Of a DNA stretch of 64,000 bases, positions 15,867 through 25,552 are shown piece by piece (positions within the stretch are counted from its first letter, which is position 1; every line of letters starts with the position of its first letter). Location of the stretch: NCBI GenBank assembly GCA_963662605.1, contig OY759785.1, forward strand, positions 1,798,001-1,862,000. Reading direction: 5' to 3'. The DNA is from G963662605 sp963662605 (GTDB lineage: Bacteria; Bacteroidota; Ignavibacteria; Ignavibacteriales; Ignavibacteriaceae). The translations under genes and the position numbers were made by a program. The notes beneath the pieces were generated by a model. That model made no database searches. It was given only the letters and a program-made list of their open reading frames with translations, and had not been told where the DNA came from.

Positions 15867-17123
15867 TTATGTCTTCTGCTGCTTCTTTTTGGCGGCCGGG
15901 AATAGCACATTATTCAGGATGAGCCTGTATCCGGGTGAGCTTTTATGAAGCGAAAGATCGGTTGGTGGATTACCGACGGCGTGCTGATAGTCCTCCGGAT
16001 CGTGTCCGCCGTAAAAGGTGAATGTCCCTCTGCCGAAATTTCCGTGAATATATTTTACCTGATTCGTGCCGCTTCTTTCCGCCATAACAACAACGGATTT
16101 TTTTATCAGCTCTTTTCTGAATGCTGTTGTCTGCCCCATAAATCCTTTAATAACGTTGACATGGTTTTGCGTAAGCATAGTTGGTACGGGATCGTATTTC
16201 GCGGAGAAATCGAATAGTGTGAAATAGTCGTTCTCACGGTCGCCTATTTCGGTCGGCTGTATATCAATATCGCTGTATTCGTAAACATACGGATTCATCT
16301 CAAGCTTAAAATTCTCGAACGCAAGAGTGTTGGTAAAATCAAGCCGTAACTGGGCATCCTGATCCGGCGCGTCGCCGTCAAACATTCTATCGCATATATC
16401 AACATTGTGAGCGGCTAATGCAATATCGTAGGAATCCGTTGCCGAGCACATGGCGAAAAGGAATCCGCCTTTGCCGATAAATGATTTGATGGATGAGGCA
16501 ACATCTTTCATCATATCGGAAACTTTTTTATAGCCGAGACGTTTCGCGTCATTCTCATAGCGCATCTGCTGTTCAATGTACCACTGAGCATTGCTGAAAC
16601 TCGCATAGAATTTCCCGTACTGTCCCGTAAAGTCTTCGTGGTGCAGATGCAGCCAGTCATACTTGCCCAGTTCGCCGTTGAGAATTTCCTCGTTCCAGAA
16701 TTTTGTATAGGGGATTTTAGCGTAGTCTAAAACAAGAGTGACCGCGTCGTCCCAGGGAGAAAATCCGGGCGGCACGTACACGGCAATTTTGGGAGCCTTT
16801 TCCAAACGGACTACATCGGTGTTTTGTGCATCGCTCTGTACTTCCGCATAAAGTCTTGCCGCTTCTACAGCCGAAATTGTTGTAAAGGAAACGCCTTCAA
16901 TTCTGCATTCGGTCGCGATATTATCGGAGTAATCCAAAAGGAAAGAGCCACCGCGGTAATTCAACAACCAATCGGCTTTCCCGCCGTTTTGCAGAGCATG
17001 AAAAGTCATGCCATAGGCTTTCAGGTGGTCGGTCTGACTTATATCCATGTAGATGAGGATTTTATCTTGCGCCAGAACGCTCAGGGAGAGGAGAAGGAGA
17101 CAGGTCGCAATTTGTTTTATCAT
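15867..17123 (-). CDS. Secreted protein often labelled asparagine synthetase B
   Basis: This 418-residue protein has an N-terminal signal peptide (MIKQIATCLLLLSLSVLAQ). The body has a glutamine-amidotransferase-like or DUF4159-like alpha/beta character: HHEDFTGQYG, a segment GGFLFAMCSATDSYDIALAA with a possible nucleophile-elbow cysteine, and HGNFGRGTFTFYGGHDPED near the end. Close relatives in Bacteroidota are commonly named asparagine synthetase B, but the protein lacks the ATP-dependent synthetase domain, so the name is misleading. It is exported and its function is unknown. It lies 99 bases after clpX on the same strand and may be co-transcribed with it. Confidence 0.65.
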   Translation of the reverse strand: MIKQIATCLLLLSLSVLAQDKILIYMDISQTDHLKAYGMTFHALQNGGKADWLLNYRGGSFLLDYSDNIATECRIEGVSFTTISAVEAARLYAEVQSDAQNTDVVRLEKAPKIAVYVPPGFSPWDDAVTLVLDYAKIPYTKFWNEEILNGELGKYDWLHLHHEDFTGQYGKFYASFSNAQWYIEQQMRYENDAKRLGYKKVSDMMKDVASSIKSFIGKGGFLFAMCSATDSYDIALAAHNVDICDRMFDGDAPDQDAQLRLDFTNTLAFENFKLEMNPYVYEYSDIDIQPTEIGDRENDYFTLFDFSAKYDPVPTMLTQNHVNVIKGFMGQTTAFRKELIKKSVVVMAERSGTNQVKYIHGNFGRGTFTFYGGHDPEDYQHAVGNPPTDLSLHKSSPGYRLILNNVLFPAAKKKQQKT

Positions 17124-17222
17124 GGATATGTGTCTCTTGATGGATACCAGAGGATGATTATTGCAAAACTACGGGGTCCTAAACGCGTATTTCGCAATAA
17201 TCATCGCACTGATAAAAAAGTG

Positions 17223-18497
17223 TTAAGCTGATTCGTTGCTTTTTCTTTGTGCAGCGGCGTTTTTCTTCGGTTTACCTTCAATGTAAATCGGAGCTTCGCC
17301 TTTTTCAATAACATCACGAGTAATAATGCACTTACCGATGTTTTCTTTTTCGGGAAGTTCAAACATAATGTCGAGCATAATTTCTTCGACGATTGAACGC
17401 AGTGCACGTGCACCGGTTTTGCGCTCGATTGCTTTCTTTACCAGCGCATCCAATGCGAACGGGTCGAACTCAAGCTCGATGCCTTCATACGCAAACAACT
17501 TTTTATACTGCTTGAGAATGGCATTCTTCGGTTCGGTGAGAATGTTCATTAAGGCTTTTTCATCCAGCGAATGCAACCCGGCGATAACAGGGAGGCGGCC
17601 GATAAGTTCTGGAATCAAACCGAAATGCAGCAGATCCTCATGCTGTACCATCTGCATCAGTGCATCGTCCGAAAGGTGCTCTTTGTCATTCACTTCTGCA
17701 CCGAATCCCATTTTGCTTTTATTGATGCGGGACGCGATTACTTTTTCAATACCTTCAAAAGCGCCGCCCACAATAAACAGAATATTTTTTGTGTTTACAT
17801 TGATCAAGTTCTGTTCGGGATGCTTTCTGCCTCCTTTGGGTGGAACACCGGCAATGGTGCCCTCAAGTATTTTTAACAATGCCTGCTGAACGCCTTCACC
17901 GGAAACATCACGGGTAATGGAAACATTATCGCTCTTACGGGCAATCTTGTCAATCTCATCTATATAGACGATACCTTTTTGCGCGCGATCAAGATTATAG
18001 TCCGCTGATTGCAGCAAGTGAACCAGAATTGTTTCCACATCGTCACCAACATAACCGGCTTCCGTAATAGTGGTTGCATCGGCTATAGCAAAAGGGACAT
18101 CCAGAATTTTCGAAAGGGTTTGAGCCAGAAGAGTTTTACCGGTTCCGGTCGGACCCAATAATAAAACGTTACTTTTTTCAATTTCGACGTCGTCAATATC
18201 AAAGAAATTCGTCTGACCGTTAACTCGTTTATAGTGATTATATACTGCAACGGAAAGAACTTTTTTTGCTCTATTCTGACCGATAACATATTGATCTAAT
18301 GTTTCTTTGATCGTTTTGGGAGAAATCTTATCACTTTTCTTGGCTTTGGGTTGGTTGAAAGCAGCGAGATTATTACGAATAATATCAACACTGCTGCCTA
18401 CGCAGATATCGCAGATGTATACATCCGGACCAGCAATGAGGCTTCCCACTTCCTGTGAACTTCTACCGCAAAACGAACATTTAATTTGTTTACTCAT
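17223..18497 (-). CDS. clpX: ATP-dependent Clp protease ATP-binding subunit ClpX
   Basis: This 424-residue protein carries all the hallmarks of ClpX. An N-terminal zinc-binding domain (CSFCG...CDIC) binds adaptors and substrates. The AAA+ module follows, with Walker A GPTGTGKT, Walker B IVYIDEIDK, pore loop GYVGDDVE and sensor motif LIGRLPVI. A C-terminal domain holds the ERKTGARALRSI segment. ClpX unfolds proteins and feeds them to ClpP, which is not encoded nearby. The upstream TPR gene is on the same strand with 15 bases between, so the two form a likely operon. Confidence 0.95.
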   Translation of the reverse strand: MSKQIKCSFCGRSSQEVGSLIAGPDVYICDICVGSSVDIIRNNLAAFNQPKAKKSDKISPKTIKETLDQYVIGQNRAKKVLSVAVYNHYKRVNGQTNFFDIDDVEIEKSNVLLLGPTGTGKTLLAQTLSKILDVPFAIADATTITEAGYVGDDVETILVHLLQSADYNLDRAQKGIVYIDEIDKIARKSDNVSITRDVSGEGVQQALLKILEGTIAGVPPKGGRKHPEQNLINVNTKNILFIVGGAFEGIEKVIASRINKSKMGFGAEVNDKEHLSDDALMQMVQHEDLLHFGLIPELIGRLPVIAGLHSLDEKALMNILTEPKNAILKQYKKLFAYEGIELEFDPFALDALVKKAIERKTGARALRSIVEEIMLDIMFELPEKENIGKCIITRDVIEKGEAPIYIEGKPKKNAAAQRKSNESA

Positions 18498-18512
18498 GCC
18501 TGAAAATACTCT

Positions 18513-20363
18513 CTATTTAGCTTGGTTTCTTAGCGTTTTAATTTCTTCGCGAACTCTATCCGCGTACATAGAAGACGGATAACTCTCTAAAAAGGTTTCA
18601 TACGATTTTAGAGCAGATGCCTGATCTTTTAATCCGTATTGGTATACTTGTCCCAGATAAAAATTCGCTTTATCAGCAAAGATGTTGGTTTTTTGCTTCA
18701 GTATTTCATTTATCAATGAAATTGCCGTACCCAAATCTTCCGTGGCAATTTTAACCTCGACCTGTTTAAGCTCGGCAACACTTTTCAAAAAAAACTGATT
18801 CTGCAATTTAGCAATTTTCGTGCATAATTCATCTATATCTTGTCCGTCTCTGCGGGCAATTTTGTTCAGAATTTGCGCGTAATATGTTAAACCTAAGGAA
18901 TCATTCATCGCCGTGTTCAACAGCATGGACAATTCGATTGCATCGTTGGTTTCGTCGTCTCTGGTGGATTTGACAATTTCAGACAGCATTTTCCGTGACT
19001 GTTCAAGATCATTCTTGTAAAACCAGATGTATGCAATATTCATGCGGGCTTCGTTTTTCTGCTCAAGCGTTGATTGCGGACGGCTCAAGGCAAGATTTAG
19101 AACCGTTAAGGCCGAATCCAACTGATTATCCTTAACAAGTATCTCAGCCAGCCCTTCGCACGCATCGGCAAGAAATCTTGAGGTCCCGTACATCGTTATA
19201 ATAGTGTTATAATATCCTTTTGCACCTTCATCCATTCCGGCTTGTGCATATAGCCAGGCTTTGCGGTATAACGATTCAATTGCCGGATCTGAATTTCTGT
19301 AAATCTCGCATATGCTGTTGTAAGCATCAAGAATTTCCTTGTAGGACTCAATCTGCAATTTGGAAGGAAACTGCAAGGGTTTCCAACTTCCGGCGGAACG
19401 GCTCAGCCGGTCGTGCATGATATTTTCAAGTGCCTTGGCATTATTCAATTTAATCGTGCCGTTCAGAGGGGAGGACGTATATGTGTTTAGCAAGTATTTA
19501 TAAACCTCTGAAGCATCTGCAAATTTTCCATCTCCAGAAAGCTGCTGCGCGTAGTTAAACAGCTCTACGCCGTTTTTCTTTTGAGTCTCATCCAATTCCT
19601 TGTACGTGCTGAAGGCTTCTTTGTGGTAGTCTCCTTCGGCATATAATCTTGCCAGTACCGACTTAACAGCATAATTCGCATTCTTGTTATCCTCAAACGG
19701 CACTTTCAATTCTTCAATAGCGTCATGCTTTTGCAGATAGGGGGTAAGCCGGTTGAACACGGGTTCAAGTTGCGCGGGATTTATTTTCAAAATTTCAACA
19801 AGCTCCTGCGCAGCATTTTTATATGCCATGGTAATCAGATAGAGATTACTCAGATCATAGCAGAAGGGAGTTTTTTCCTGATTCGCAGCTTTGCCTTTTT
19901 TCATGTAGTCCACTGCATGATCGAATGACCGGAGCTCGGCCGACGTAAATGCAAGTGTTCTGTAAAGCGAAGGGTTATTGGGATTGCGCTGTAAGTAATC
20001 ATCCCATAAGGCGAACGTCTCGTTTTCTTTACCCATGTGATAGTAGGTCTTGCCGAGAAGCTGGACTATAAGAACATCGTTCTTGTTTTGCTCATATTTT
20101 GGCTTGAGCAGTTTAACTGAGCTCGGATAGTCTTTGAGAATATTGTATGTATTTATCAGACTCTGGAAGTAGGATAATTCGTTGGGGTAGCGCTCGTAAA
20201 GAGATTTGAAAATCTGCAGGGCTTTGTCGTACTCACCGGACTCCGAAAGCGATATAGCAAAAAAGTATTGATCGCTGTCCGTTTTTGTCTGGGGGTAAGC
20301 CGAGATACATATCAGGCAGAAAAATAGAATAAAAAATCTGACGGCGCTGTTGCTGGTTTTCAT
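18513..20363 (-). CDS. Secreted tetratricopeptide-repeat protein
   Basis: This 616-residue protein has a signal peptide (AVRFFILFFCLICISAYPQ) followed almost entirely by TPR-like helical hairpins. Examples are SLSESGEYDKALQIFKSLYE near residue 33 and repeats near the C-terminus ending in ASALKSYETFLESYPSS. The last repeats resemble YbgF/BamD-type periplasmic TPRs. It is probably a periplasmic or outer-membrane-associated scaffold for protein interactions. It is upstream of clpX on the same strand with a 15-base gap. Confidence 0.8.
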   Translation of the reverse strand: MKTSNSAVRFFILFFCLICISAYPQTKTDSDQYFFAISLSESGEYDKALQIFKSLYERYPNELSYFQSLINTYNILKDYPSSVKLLKPKYEQNKNDVLIVQLLGKTYYHMGKENETFALWDDYLQRNPNNPSLYRTLAFTSAELRSFDHAVDYMKKGKAANQEKTPFCYDLSNLYLITMAYKNAAQELVEILKINPAQLEPVFNRLTPYLQKHDAIEELKVPFEDNKNANYAVKSVLARLYAEGDYHKEAFSTYKELDETQKKNGVELFNYAQQLSGDGKFADASEVYKYLLNTYTSSPLNGTIKLNNAKALENIMHDRLSRSAGSWKPLQFPSKLQIESYKEILDAYNSICEIYRNSDPAIESLYRKAWLYAQAGMDEGAKGYYNTIITMYGTSRFLADACEGLAEILVKDNQLDSALTVLNLALSRPQSTLEQKNEARMNIAYIWFYKNDLEQSRKMLSEIVKSTRDDETNDAIELSMLLNTAMNDSLGLTYYAQILNKIARRDGQDIDELCTKIAKLQNQFFLKSVAELKQVEVKIATEDLGTAISLINEILKQKTNIFADKANFYLGQVYQYGLKDQASALKSYETFLESYPSSMYADRVREEIKTLRNQAK

Positions 20364-20453
20364 TACGAATAAAATAGAGAAAATTTTATATTAATCTTGA
20401 ATGATAATTAAATTATCCGTAAATTTCTATTTTAAAATTTGCACATAACGAAT

Positions 20454-20542
20454 GCCGAAGTGGCGGAATTGGTAGACGCGCTGGACTCAAAATCCAGTGA
20501 GGCTTACACCTCGTGCCGGTTCGAGTCCGGCCTCCGGTACCA
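20454..20542 (+). tRNA. tRNA-Leu (CAA), CCA encoded
   Basis: A complete class II tRNA: D-arm GTGGCGGAATTGGTAGACGC, anticodon stem CTGGA/TCCAG with loop CTCAAAA (anticodon CAA at 20488-20490), a long variable arm, T-arm GCCGG-TTCGAGT-CCGGC, discriminator A and encoded CCA. The acceptor stem GCCGAAG / CTCCGGT has one A-C mismatch (position 5 with 68) and one G-T pair at the end. It reads UUG codons. Confidence 0.95.
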
Positions 20543-20545
20543 CAG

Positions 20546-20568
20546 ACCCCGATTTATTCGGGGTTTTT
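20546..20568 (+). terminator. Terminator after tRNA-Leu
   Basis: Stem ACCCCGA (20546-20552) and TCGGGGT (20558-20564) with a 5-base loop, followed by TTTTCGTTTT. The tail TTTCGTTTTAAAG is identical to that at the island boundary near 7078. Confidence 0.85.
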
Positions 20569-20996
20569 CGTTTTAAAGCAATAGACCGTGGATAACACGG
20601 ATTTTCACTGATTAATTTTTAAAAGAACCGAGCATATTTGTCATTCCCGCGCATGCGGGAATCCAGTTCCCCGATCCATTAAAGATAAACGCTTTCGATT
20701 TGTTTGGTATGACTCACGCAAAGTCCCTAAGCCGCCAAGTTTTTTTTATTAGGTCAGCGGCAATTTGCATTCTCATTTAGGCATTGGGTTATCCGGGGCG
20801 GGGAGTTACAATTTAAAGAGGACATATCAGCGCTCCGACAATTATAGCCGTTTATTTAAAATCAATAACTTCGAACCTCGGACTTAGTACTCCTGACTTC
20901 GAACTTCGAACTTCGCACTCCTCCATTAACCATTTTGCACTCAAAATTCACAATTTATTCATCCCCTCTTGCTTTTAAATTATTTGTGTGTTATGT
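20569..20996. other. Intergenic region with simple repeats
   Basis: No gene is seen. ATTCCCGC (20643-20650) and GCGGGAAT (20655-20662) form a short palindrome of the common GTCATTCCCGC type. Between about 20868 and 20935 there is a near-tandem run of CTTCGAAC-like units with derivatives (ACTTCGAACTTCGAACTTCG). Confidence 0.5.
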
Positions 20997-21026
20997 TTGA
21001 CATTATAGTTTAACAAAATTGTTAAA
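20997..21026 (+). promoter_or_regulatory. Promoter with overlapping operator-like dyad, efflux operon
   Basis: TTGACA at 20997-21002 and TGTTAA at 21020-21025 are spaced by 17 bases, matching a sigma70-type promoter. A dyad TTTAAC-N6-GTTAAA at 21009-21026 overlaps the spacer and the -10 region, 17 bases before the TetR start codon. This is the expected place for autorepression by the TetR-type regulator encoded next. The function is inferred. Confidence 0.5.
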
Positions 21027-21042
21027 TAAATGAGTTAATGAA

Positions 21043-21645
21043 ATGACCACAGAAGAGCAGATTTTACAAGCAGCGACCAAAGTATTTACCCAAAAGGGCT
21101 TTGCGGCTGCCAGAATGGACGAAATTGCGAAAGAGGCGGGCATTAATCGTGCTCTACTCCATTACTATTTTCGCAGCAAGGACAAGATGTTTGACATCAT
21201 CTTTGAGAGCAAATTTAATGAGTTTTTTGCTGGTGTGTACGGTCTTCTCAGCTCTGAAAAATCGGTTTTGGATAAAATAGAGGCAGTTGTCGATTTGGAA
21301 TTGAAGATGTTAACCAAGCATCCGGATTTACCGATTTTTGTGCTCAATGAAATCAATGTCAATCCGGAACGGATGCTAAAGCGAATTGACCGGGATGAGT
21401 CTCCGATTTCGAAAGCTCTGGCGAAGCTGGATGCCCAGATTCTGGAAGAGCATGAAAAGGGAATTATTAAAAAGGTTAGCGGGTTTTCGCTGGTAATTGC
21501 AATCATGTCACTTTGTATATATCCTTTTGTCGCAAAAAACATCATCATGGGATTAATGAAAATGGATAAGGAAGCATTTACGCAATTTGTCCTGAGCAGA
21601 AAACAGGAGATCACTCAATTTCTCCAAAACGGAATTAAACTTTAG
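21043..21645 (+). CDS. TetR-family transcriptional regulator of the efflux operon
   Basis: This 200-residue protein has an N-terminal TetR helix-turn-helix (ILQAATKVFTQKGFAAARMD, then INRALLHYYFRSKDKM) and a helical ligand-binding C-terminal domain of normal size. It is the first gene of a seven-gene cluster encoding a tripartite ABC exporter, so it most likely represses that operon until a substrate binds. The arrangement parallels E. coli cecR-ybhGFSR. A dyad in its own promoter region is the candidate operator. Confidence 0.88.
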   Translation: MTTEEQILQAATKVFTQKGFAAARMDEIAKEAGINRALLHYYFRSKDKMFDIIFESKFNEFFAGVYGLLSSEKSVLDKIEAVVDLELKMLTKHPDLPIFVLNEINVNPERMLKRIDRDESPISKALAKLDAQILEEHEKGIIKKVSGFSLVIAIMSLCIYPFVAKNIIMGLMKMDKEAFTQFVLSRKQEITQFLQNGIKL

Positions 21646-21671
21646 AAATTAATAACAAGTGAATAGATAGT

Positions 21672-22952
21672 ATGATAAGGAAAATAAGCTTAGTTGTTTT
21701 ATCGCTGCTGATGTTTTCAGCAGGCGGGTACGCGCAGGAAAAGCTGAGTCTCGGCTACTGCGTTGATGCTGCACAGAAAAATTATCCTTTAGTTAAGCAG
21801 CGGGCATTGATTGCAGACTCACGGGATATGAATGTCAGCAATGTGTGGAAAGGATATTTCCCGCAGTTGACCATATCGGGGCAGGCGACTCATCAATCGG
21901 ATGTTACCAGTCTTTCGATAAATTTTCCGGCGTTCCTGGGAATCTCTAAGATTCCATCGGTTGATAAGGATCAATATAAAATTTTGGGAGAGGTCAGCCA
22001 GACCATCTATGACGGCGGTGTCATATGTACGCAATCGGATGTTTACAAAAAAAGTGCTGAGCTTGACGATAAGAAGCTTGATACCGAATTTCATAAAGTA
22101 CGGGATCAGGTTATTCAATTATACTTCTCGGTACTTTTATATGATGAGCAGCTGAAACAAGCTGACCTCGCTAATATTGATCTGGCGGCAGTATCGAATA
22201 AAATGACCGGCGGGTTGAAATATGGAGTCGCGACGCAGGCTGATGTTCAGAATGTCCAAGCGGAAATTTTGAAAAACAATCAAAGAATTATTGAACTTAA
22301 ATCGGCTCGACAGGCATCGGTTGCCATGCTCGGGATACTGATGAACGAAAACATTAACGATGGTGCGGCATTCGAACAACCCGCCCACATCGAAATTGAT
22401 CGTGAAGGACAGATAACAAGAACAGAATTAAAAGTTTTCGATTATCAGCAGCAGGTACTTGATGAACAGAAAGGATTGATTACCTCAAAAATCCTGCCTA
22501 AAGCAAGCGCCTTTATTCAGGGTGGATACGGGAATCCCGGCTTGAACATGATGAAAAACGAAGCCGTGACTTTCTATACGGCAGGCGTGCGGTTGAATTG
22601 GGCAATATCTAATTTATATACGAATTCCAACGAGAATGAATTGACCGAGCTTAACAAAAAGATCATCGGGCTGCAAAAGGAAACATTTCTGTTGAATACT
22701 AAAATGGTGCAGAAACAGAAGTATGAGGAAATCCAAAAACTAAAAGAATTAATTAAAGTTGACGGCGATATTGTGGCGCTCCGGGCAAAGAATAAGGAAA
22801 TCGCGAAAGCACAGTTAGATAACGGAACCATCAGCTCAAATGATCTGATACGTGAATACAATCAGGAAGACATCGCGAAACAGAATCTCGTGCTGCATAC
22901 GATACAACTTTTATCAGCTGAACAGAATTATAAACAAACATTAGAAAATTAA
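21672..22952 (+). CDS. TolC-family outer-membrane efflux protein
   Basis: This 426-residue protein has a signal peptide (ISLVVLSLLMFSAGGYAQE). It has the two-fold repeated helical and barrel pattern of TolC proteins: LSLGYCVDAAQKNYPLV at the start and long helices near 165-215 and 320-420. It would form the outer-membrane channel of the exporter encoded downstream. E. coli YbhGFSR uses a channel encoded elsewhere; here it is in the operon. It starts 26 bases after the TetR gene. Confidence 0.88.
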   Translation: MIRKISLVVLSLLMFSAGGYAQEKLSLGYCVDAAQKNYPLVKQRALIADSRDMNVSNVWKGYFPQLTISGQATHQSDVTSLSINFPAFLGISKIPSVDKDQYKILGEVSQTIYDGGVICTQSDVYKKSAELDDKKLDTEFHKVRDQVIQLYFSVLLYDEQLKQADLANIDLAAVSNKMTGGLKYGVATQADVQNVQAEILKNNQRIIELKSARQASVAMLGILMNENINDGAAFEQPAHIEIDREGQITRTELKVFDYQQQVLDEQKGLITSKILPKASAFIQGGYGNPGLNMMKNEAVTFYTAGVRLNWAISNLYTNSNENELTELNKKIIGLQKETFLLNTKMVQKQKYEEIQKLKELIKVDGDIVALRAKNKEIAKAQLDNGTISSNDLIREYNQEDIAKQNLVLHTIQLLSAEQNYKQTLEN

Positions 22953-22964
22953 GTGAGATTGAAA

Positions 22965-23864
22965 ATGAAAAACATGAAATATGCATTTGCTGCCATACTG
23001 TTCCCGCTGTTGTTTGCTGCATGCGGAAACGGAAACAATAAATTTGATGCAAGCGGAACATTCGAATCCGAAGAAGTAATTGTTTCGTCGGAAGCTACTG
23101 GAAACCTGCAATGGTTCGCCGTTGAAGAGGGCGCAGTACTACAAAAAAATCAGGTTGTCGGCACAGTTGATACGATACAGCTGCACCTGAAGAAAAAGCA
23201 ACTCGAAGGCTCAATAACTTCTGTGCTGACAAAACGTCCGGATATTGCAACCCAATTAGCTGCTATTCAAAAACAGATTGACGTTGCAACCACAGAAAAG
23301 AAACGTTTTGAGAATCTTGTGCAATCAAATGCAGCGACATCAAAACAGCTTGATGATATTAATTCACAGCTTGATGTTTTAAAAAAGCAATATGCTGCAA
23401 CAAAATCAAGTCTTACTATCACTTCGCAAGGGCTCGATGCCGAGACTATCTCCCTGAAAGCGCAGATTGACCAGATTAATGATCAGATTTCGAAAAGCAT
23501 TATCAAAAATCCAATTGACGGAACTGTAATAACGAGATATGCCAAGCAAAGCGAAGTAACTGCCAATGGTAAAGCGTTGTATAAAATCGGAGATCTTTCA
23601 ACGATGATATTGCGCATGTATGTCAGCGGAGATCAGCTCGCTCAAATTAAACTTGGCCAGCAGGTTAAGGTGTCGGTTGATGACGGCAAAGGCGGCTATC
23701 GCGATCTACAGGGAACGATTTACTGGATTTCGGCTAAGTCCGAATTTACACCCAAAACCATCCAGACAAAAGACGAGAGAGCAAATCTCGTATACGCAGT
23801 GAAGGTACATGTAAAGAACGACGGCCTGCTAAAAATGGGTATGTACGGCGAAGTAAAGTTTTAA
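22965..23864 (+). CDS. HlyD/YbhG-type membrane fusion lipoprotein
   Basis: A 299-residue periplasmic adaptor. It starts with a lipoprotein signal (LLFAACGN, lipobox cysteine near residue 19), so it is probably lipid-anchored. The lipoyl/barrel-sandwich halves (VSSEATGNLQWFAVEEGAVL and ITRYAKQSEV) flank a coiled-coil hairpin (about residues 75-170). It would link the inner-membrane ABC transporter to the TolC protein. The ATG at 22965 is preferred to the GTG at 22953, which directly abuts the TolC stop. The next gene starts 10 bases after its stop. Confidence 0.87.
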   Translation: MKNMKYAFAAILFPLLFAACGNGNNKFDASGTFESEEVIVSSEATGNLQWFAVEEGAVLQKNQVVGTVDTIQLHLKKKQLEGSITSVLTKRPDIATQLAAIQKQIDVATTEKKRFENLVQSNAATSKQLDDINSQLDVLKKQYAATKSSLTITSQGLDAETISLKAQIDQINDQISKSIIKNPIDGTVITRYAKQSEVTANGKALYKIGDLSTMILRMYVSGDQLAQIKLGQQVKVSVDDGKGGYRDLQGTIYWISAKSEFTPKTIQTKDERANLVYAVKVHVKNDGLLKMGMYGEVKF

Positions 23865-23874
23865 GTGAAACATA

Positions 23875-24795
23875 ATGAACGCAATTGAAATACATAATAT
23901 TGTTAAAACCTACTCCTCGAAAAACAGTACGATAACTGCACTGAACGATATTTCCTTTTCCGTTAAGGAAGGGGAGATATTCGGCCTCATCGGTCCCGAC
24001 GGAGCAGGTAAAACGTCGCTATTCAGAATCTTGACAACAGTGCTGCTTGCGGATAAGGGTAGTGCCTCGGTTTGCGGTTTTGATGTGCAAAAGGATTTCA
24101 GGAAAATCCGAGATATAGTCGGCTATATGCCGGGTAAGTTCTCATTGTATCAGGATTTGACGGTTGAGGAAAATCTGGAATTCTTTGCAACGATTTTCAA
24201 TACTTCTATTGAAGAAAACTACGAATTAGTCGCTGATATTTATAAGCAGATCGAACCGTTCAAAAAGCGGAGAGCCGGTAAACTTTCAGGTGGAATGAAA
24301 CAGAAGCTCGCGTTATCCTGTGCGCTTATTCATAAGCCGAAGGTGTTGTTTTTAGATGAGCCGACAACAGGCGTTGATCCCGTATCGCGCAAGGAATTCT
24401 GGGAGATGTTGCGAAAATTAAAAAATGCCGGTATCACGATTCTTGTTTCAACCCCATACATGGATGAAGCAAAATTATGCGAACGCATTGCCCTCATGCA
24501 GGATGGTAACATATTAAGCATTGAGAAACCGGACACTATCATTGAAAAATTCGGCAAGACTCTGTACGCGGTCACATCCGATAACATGTATAAGCTGCTG
24601 AATGATCTCCGGGAATATCCGTTCACAAAGCACTGCTTCGGATTCGGAGACAAGCATCACCTAACATTGACCGACGAGAGTAAAACGGCTGAAAACATTC
24701 AAAAATTTCTGATTGAAAAAGGAAATAAAGAGATAGTTATTAAAAAAATAGAGCCGGGAATTGAAGATTGTTTTATGGAGTTAATGACGAATTAG
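23875..24795 (+). CDS. ABC transporter ATPase (first half of YbhF-like pair)
   Basis: This 306-residue ATPase has Walker A GPDGAGKTS, signature LSGGMKQK, Walker B VLFLDEP and a D-loop, in DrrA/CcmA-like order, with a C-terminal extension of about 80 residues. Asp replaces the usual N/S in Walker A (GPDGAGKT), as in YbhF-type proteins. In E. coli YbhF the two ATPase domains are fused; here they are separate genes 1 base apart. It powers the ABC-2 permeases downstream. Confidence 0.9.
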   Translation: MNAIEIHNIVKTYSSKNSTITALNDISFSVKEGEIFGLIGPDGAGKTSLFRILTTVLLADKGSASVCGFDVQKDFRKIRDIVGYMPGKFSLYQDLTVEENLEFFATIFNTSIEENYELVADIYKQIEPFKKRRAGKLSGGMKQKLALSCALIHKPKVLFLDEPTTGVDPVSRKEFWEMLRKLKNAGITILVSTPYMDEAKLCERIALMQDGNILSIEKPDTIIEKFGKTLYAVTSDNMYKLLNDLREYPFTKHCFGFGDKHHLTLTDESKTAENIQKFLIEKGNKEIVIKKIEPGIEDCFMELMTN

Positions 24796-24796
24796 C

Positions 24797-25546
24797 ATGA
24801 ACACGAATGAAATTGTAATACAAGCTGACAAGCTGACAAAGAGATTCGGCGATTTTACCGCCGTTGATGAAATCTCGTTTCAGGCGCATAAAGGTGAGAT
24901 ATTCGGATTCCTCGGGGCTAACGGTGCCGGAAAAACTACAGCAATGAAAATGCTTATCGGTATCTCAAATCCTACCTCCGGCCATGCAACCGTTGCCGGT
25001 TATGATATTCATACCCAAACCGAAATGGTTAAGAAGAATATCGGGTACATGAGTCAGAAATTTTCGTTGTACGAAGATCTTACGGTAAAAGAAAATATTC
25101 AACTCTTCGCAGGGATATACGGGCTCAGTGATGCAGAGATAGCGAAGCAGATTGAAGGTCTCGTTACGCGTCTGAACATGAAGGACGTAAAAGATCAATT
25201 AGTCCGTTCCTTACCTCTTGGTTGGAAGCAGAAGCTGGCGTTCAGTATTGCTATTGTGCACAGGCCGAGCGTGGTTTTTCTTGATGAACCGACCGGAGGC
25301 GTTGACCCGATAACCCGACGTCAGTTCTGGGATTTGATTTACGAAGCTGCGCATCTTGGAATAACCGTGTTTGTCACAACGCACTACATGGATGAAGCCG
25401 AATATTGCGACAGAGTTTCCATTATGGTTGACGGCGTTATCAAAGCGCTGGATTCTCCGGCGGGTTTGAAGAAGACTTTCAATGCCCGGTCAATGGACGA
25501 TGTTTTTCTGATGCTTGCACGCGGTGCAAAGAGATCCGATAATTAA
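24797..25546 (+). CDS. ABC transporter ATPase (second half of YbhF-like pair)
   Basis: This 249-residue ATPase has Walker A GANGAGKTT, Walker B VVFLDEP and H-loop VTTHYMDEAE. The signature is the divergent SLPLGWKQKL in place of LSGGxxQ, which is the form seen in the second domain of YbhF-like proteins. It probably forms an asymmetric heterodimer with the preceding ATPase. One base separates the two genes; the permease starts 7 bases after its stop. Confidence 0.9.
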   Translation: MNTNEIVIQADKLTKRFGDFTAVDEISFQAHKGEIFGFLGANGAGKTTAMKMLIGISNPTSGHATVAGYDIHTQTEMVKKNIGYMSQKFSLYEDLTVKENIQLFAGIYGLSDAEIAKQIEGLVTRLNMKDVKDQLVRSLPLGWKQKLAFSIAIVHRPSVVFLDEPTGGVDPITRRQFWDLIYEAAHLGITVFVTTHYMDEAEYCDRVSIMVDGVIKALDSPAGLKKTFNARSMDDVFLMLARGAKRSDN

Positions 25547-25552
25547 GAGGAA

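Noticed and set aside
17326..17889. 187-codon plus-strand frame
   Set aside because: Lies entirely antisense to clpX, whose own frame is unambiguous; serine-rich translation typical of a shadow frame.
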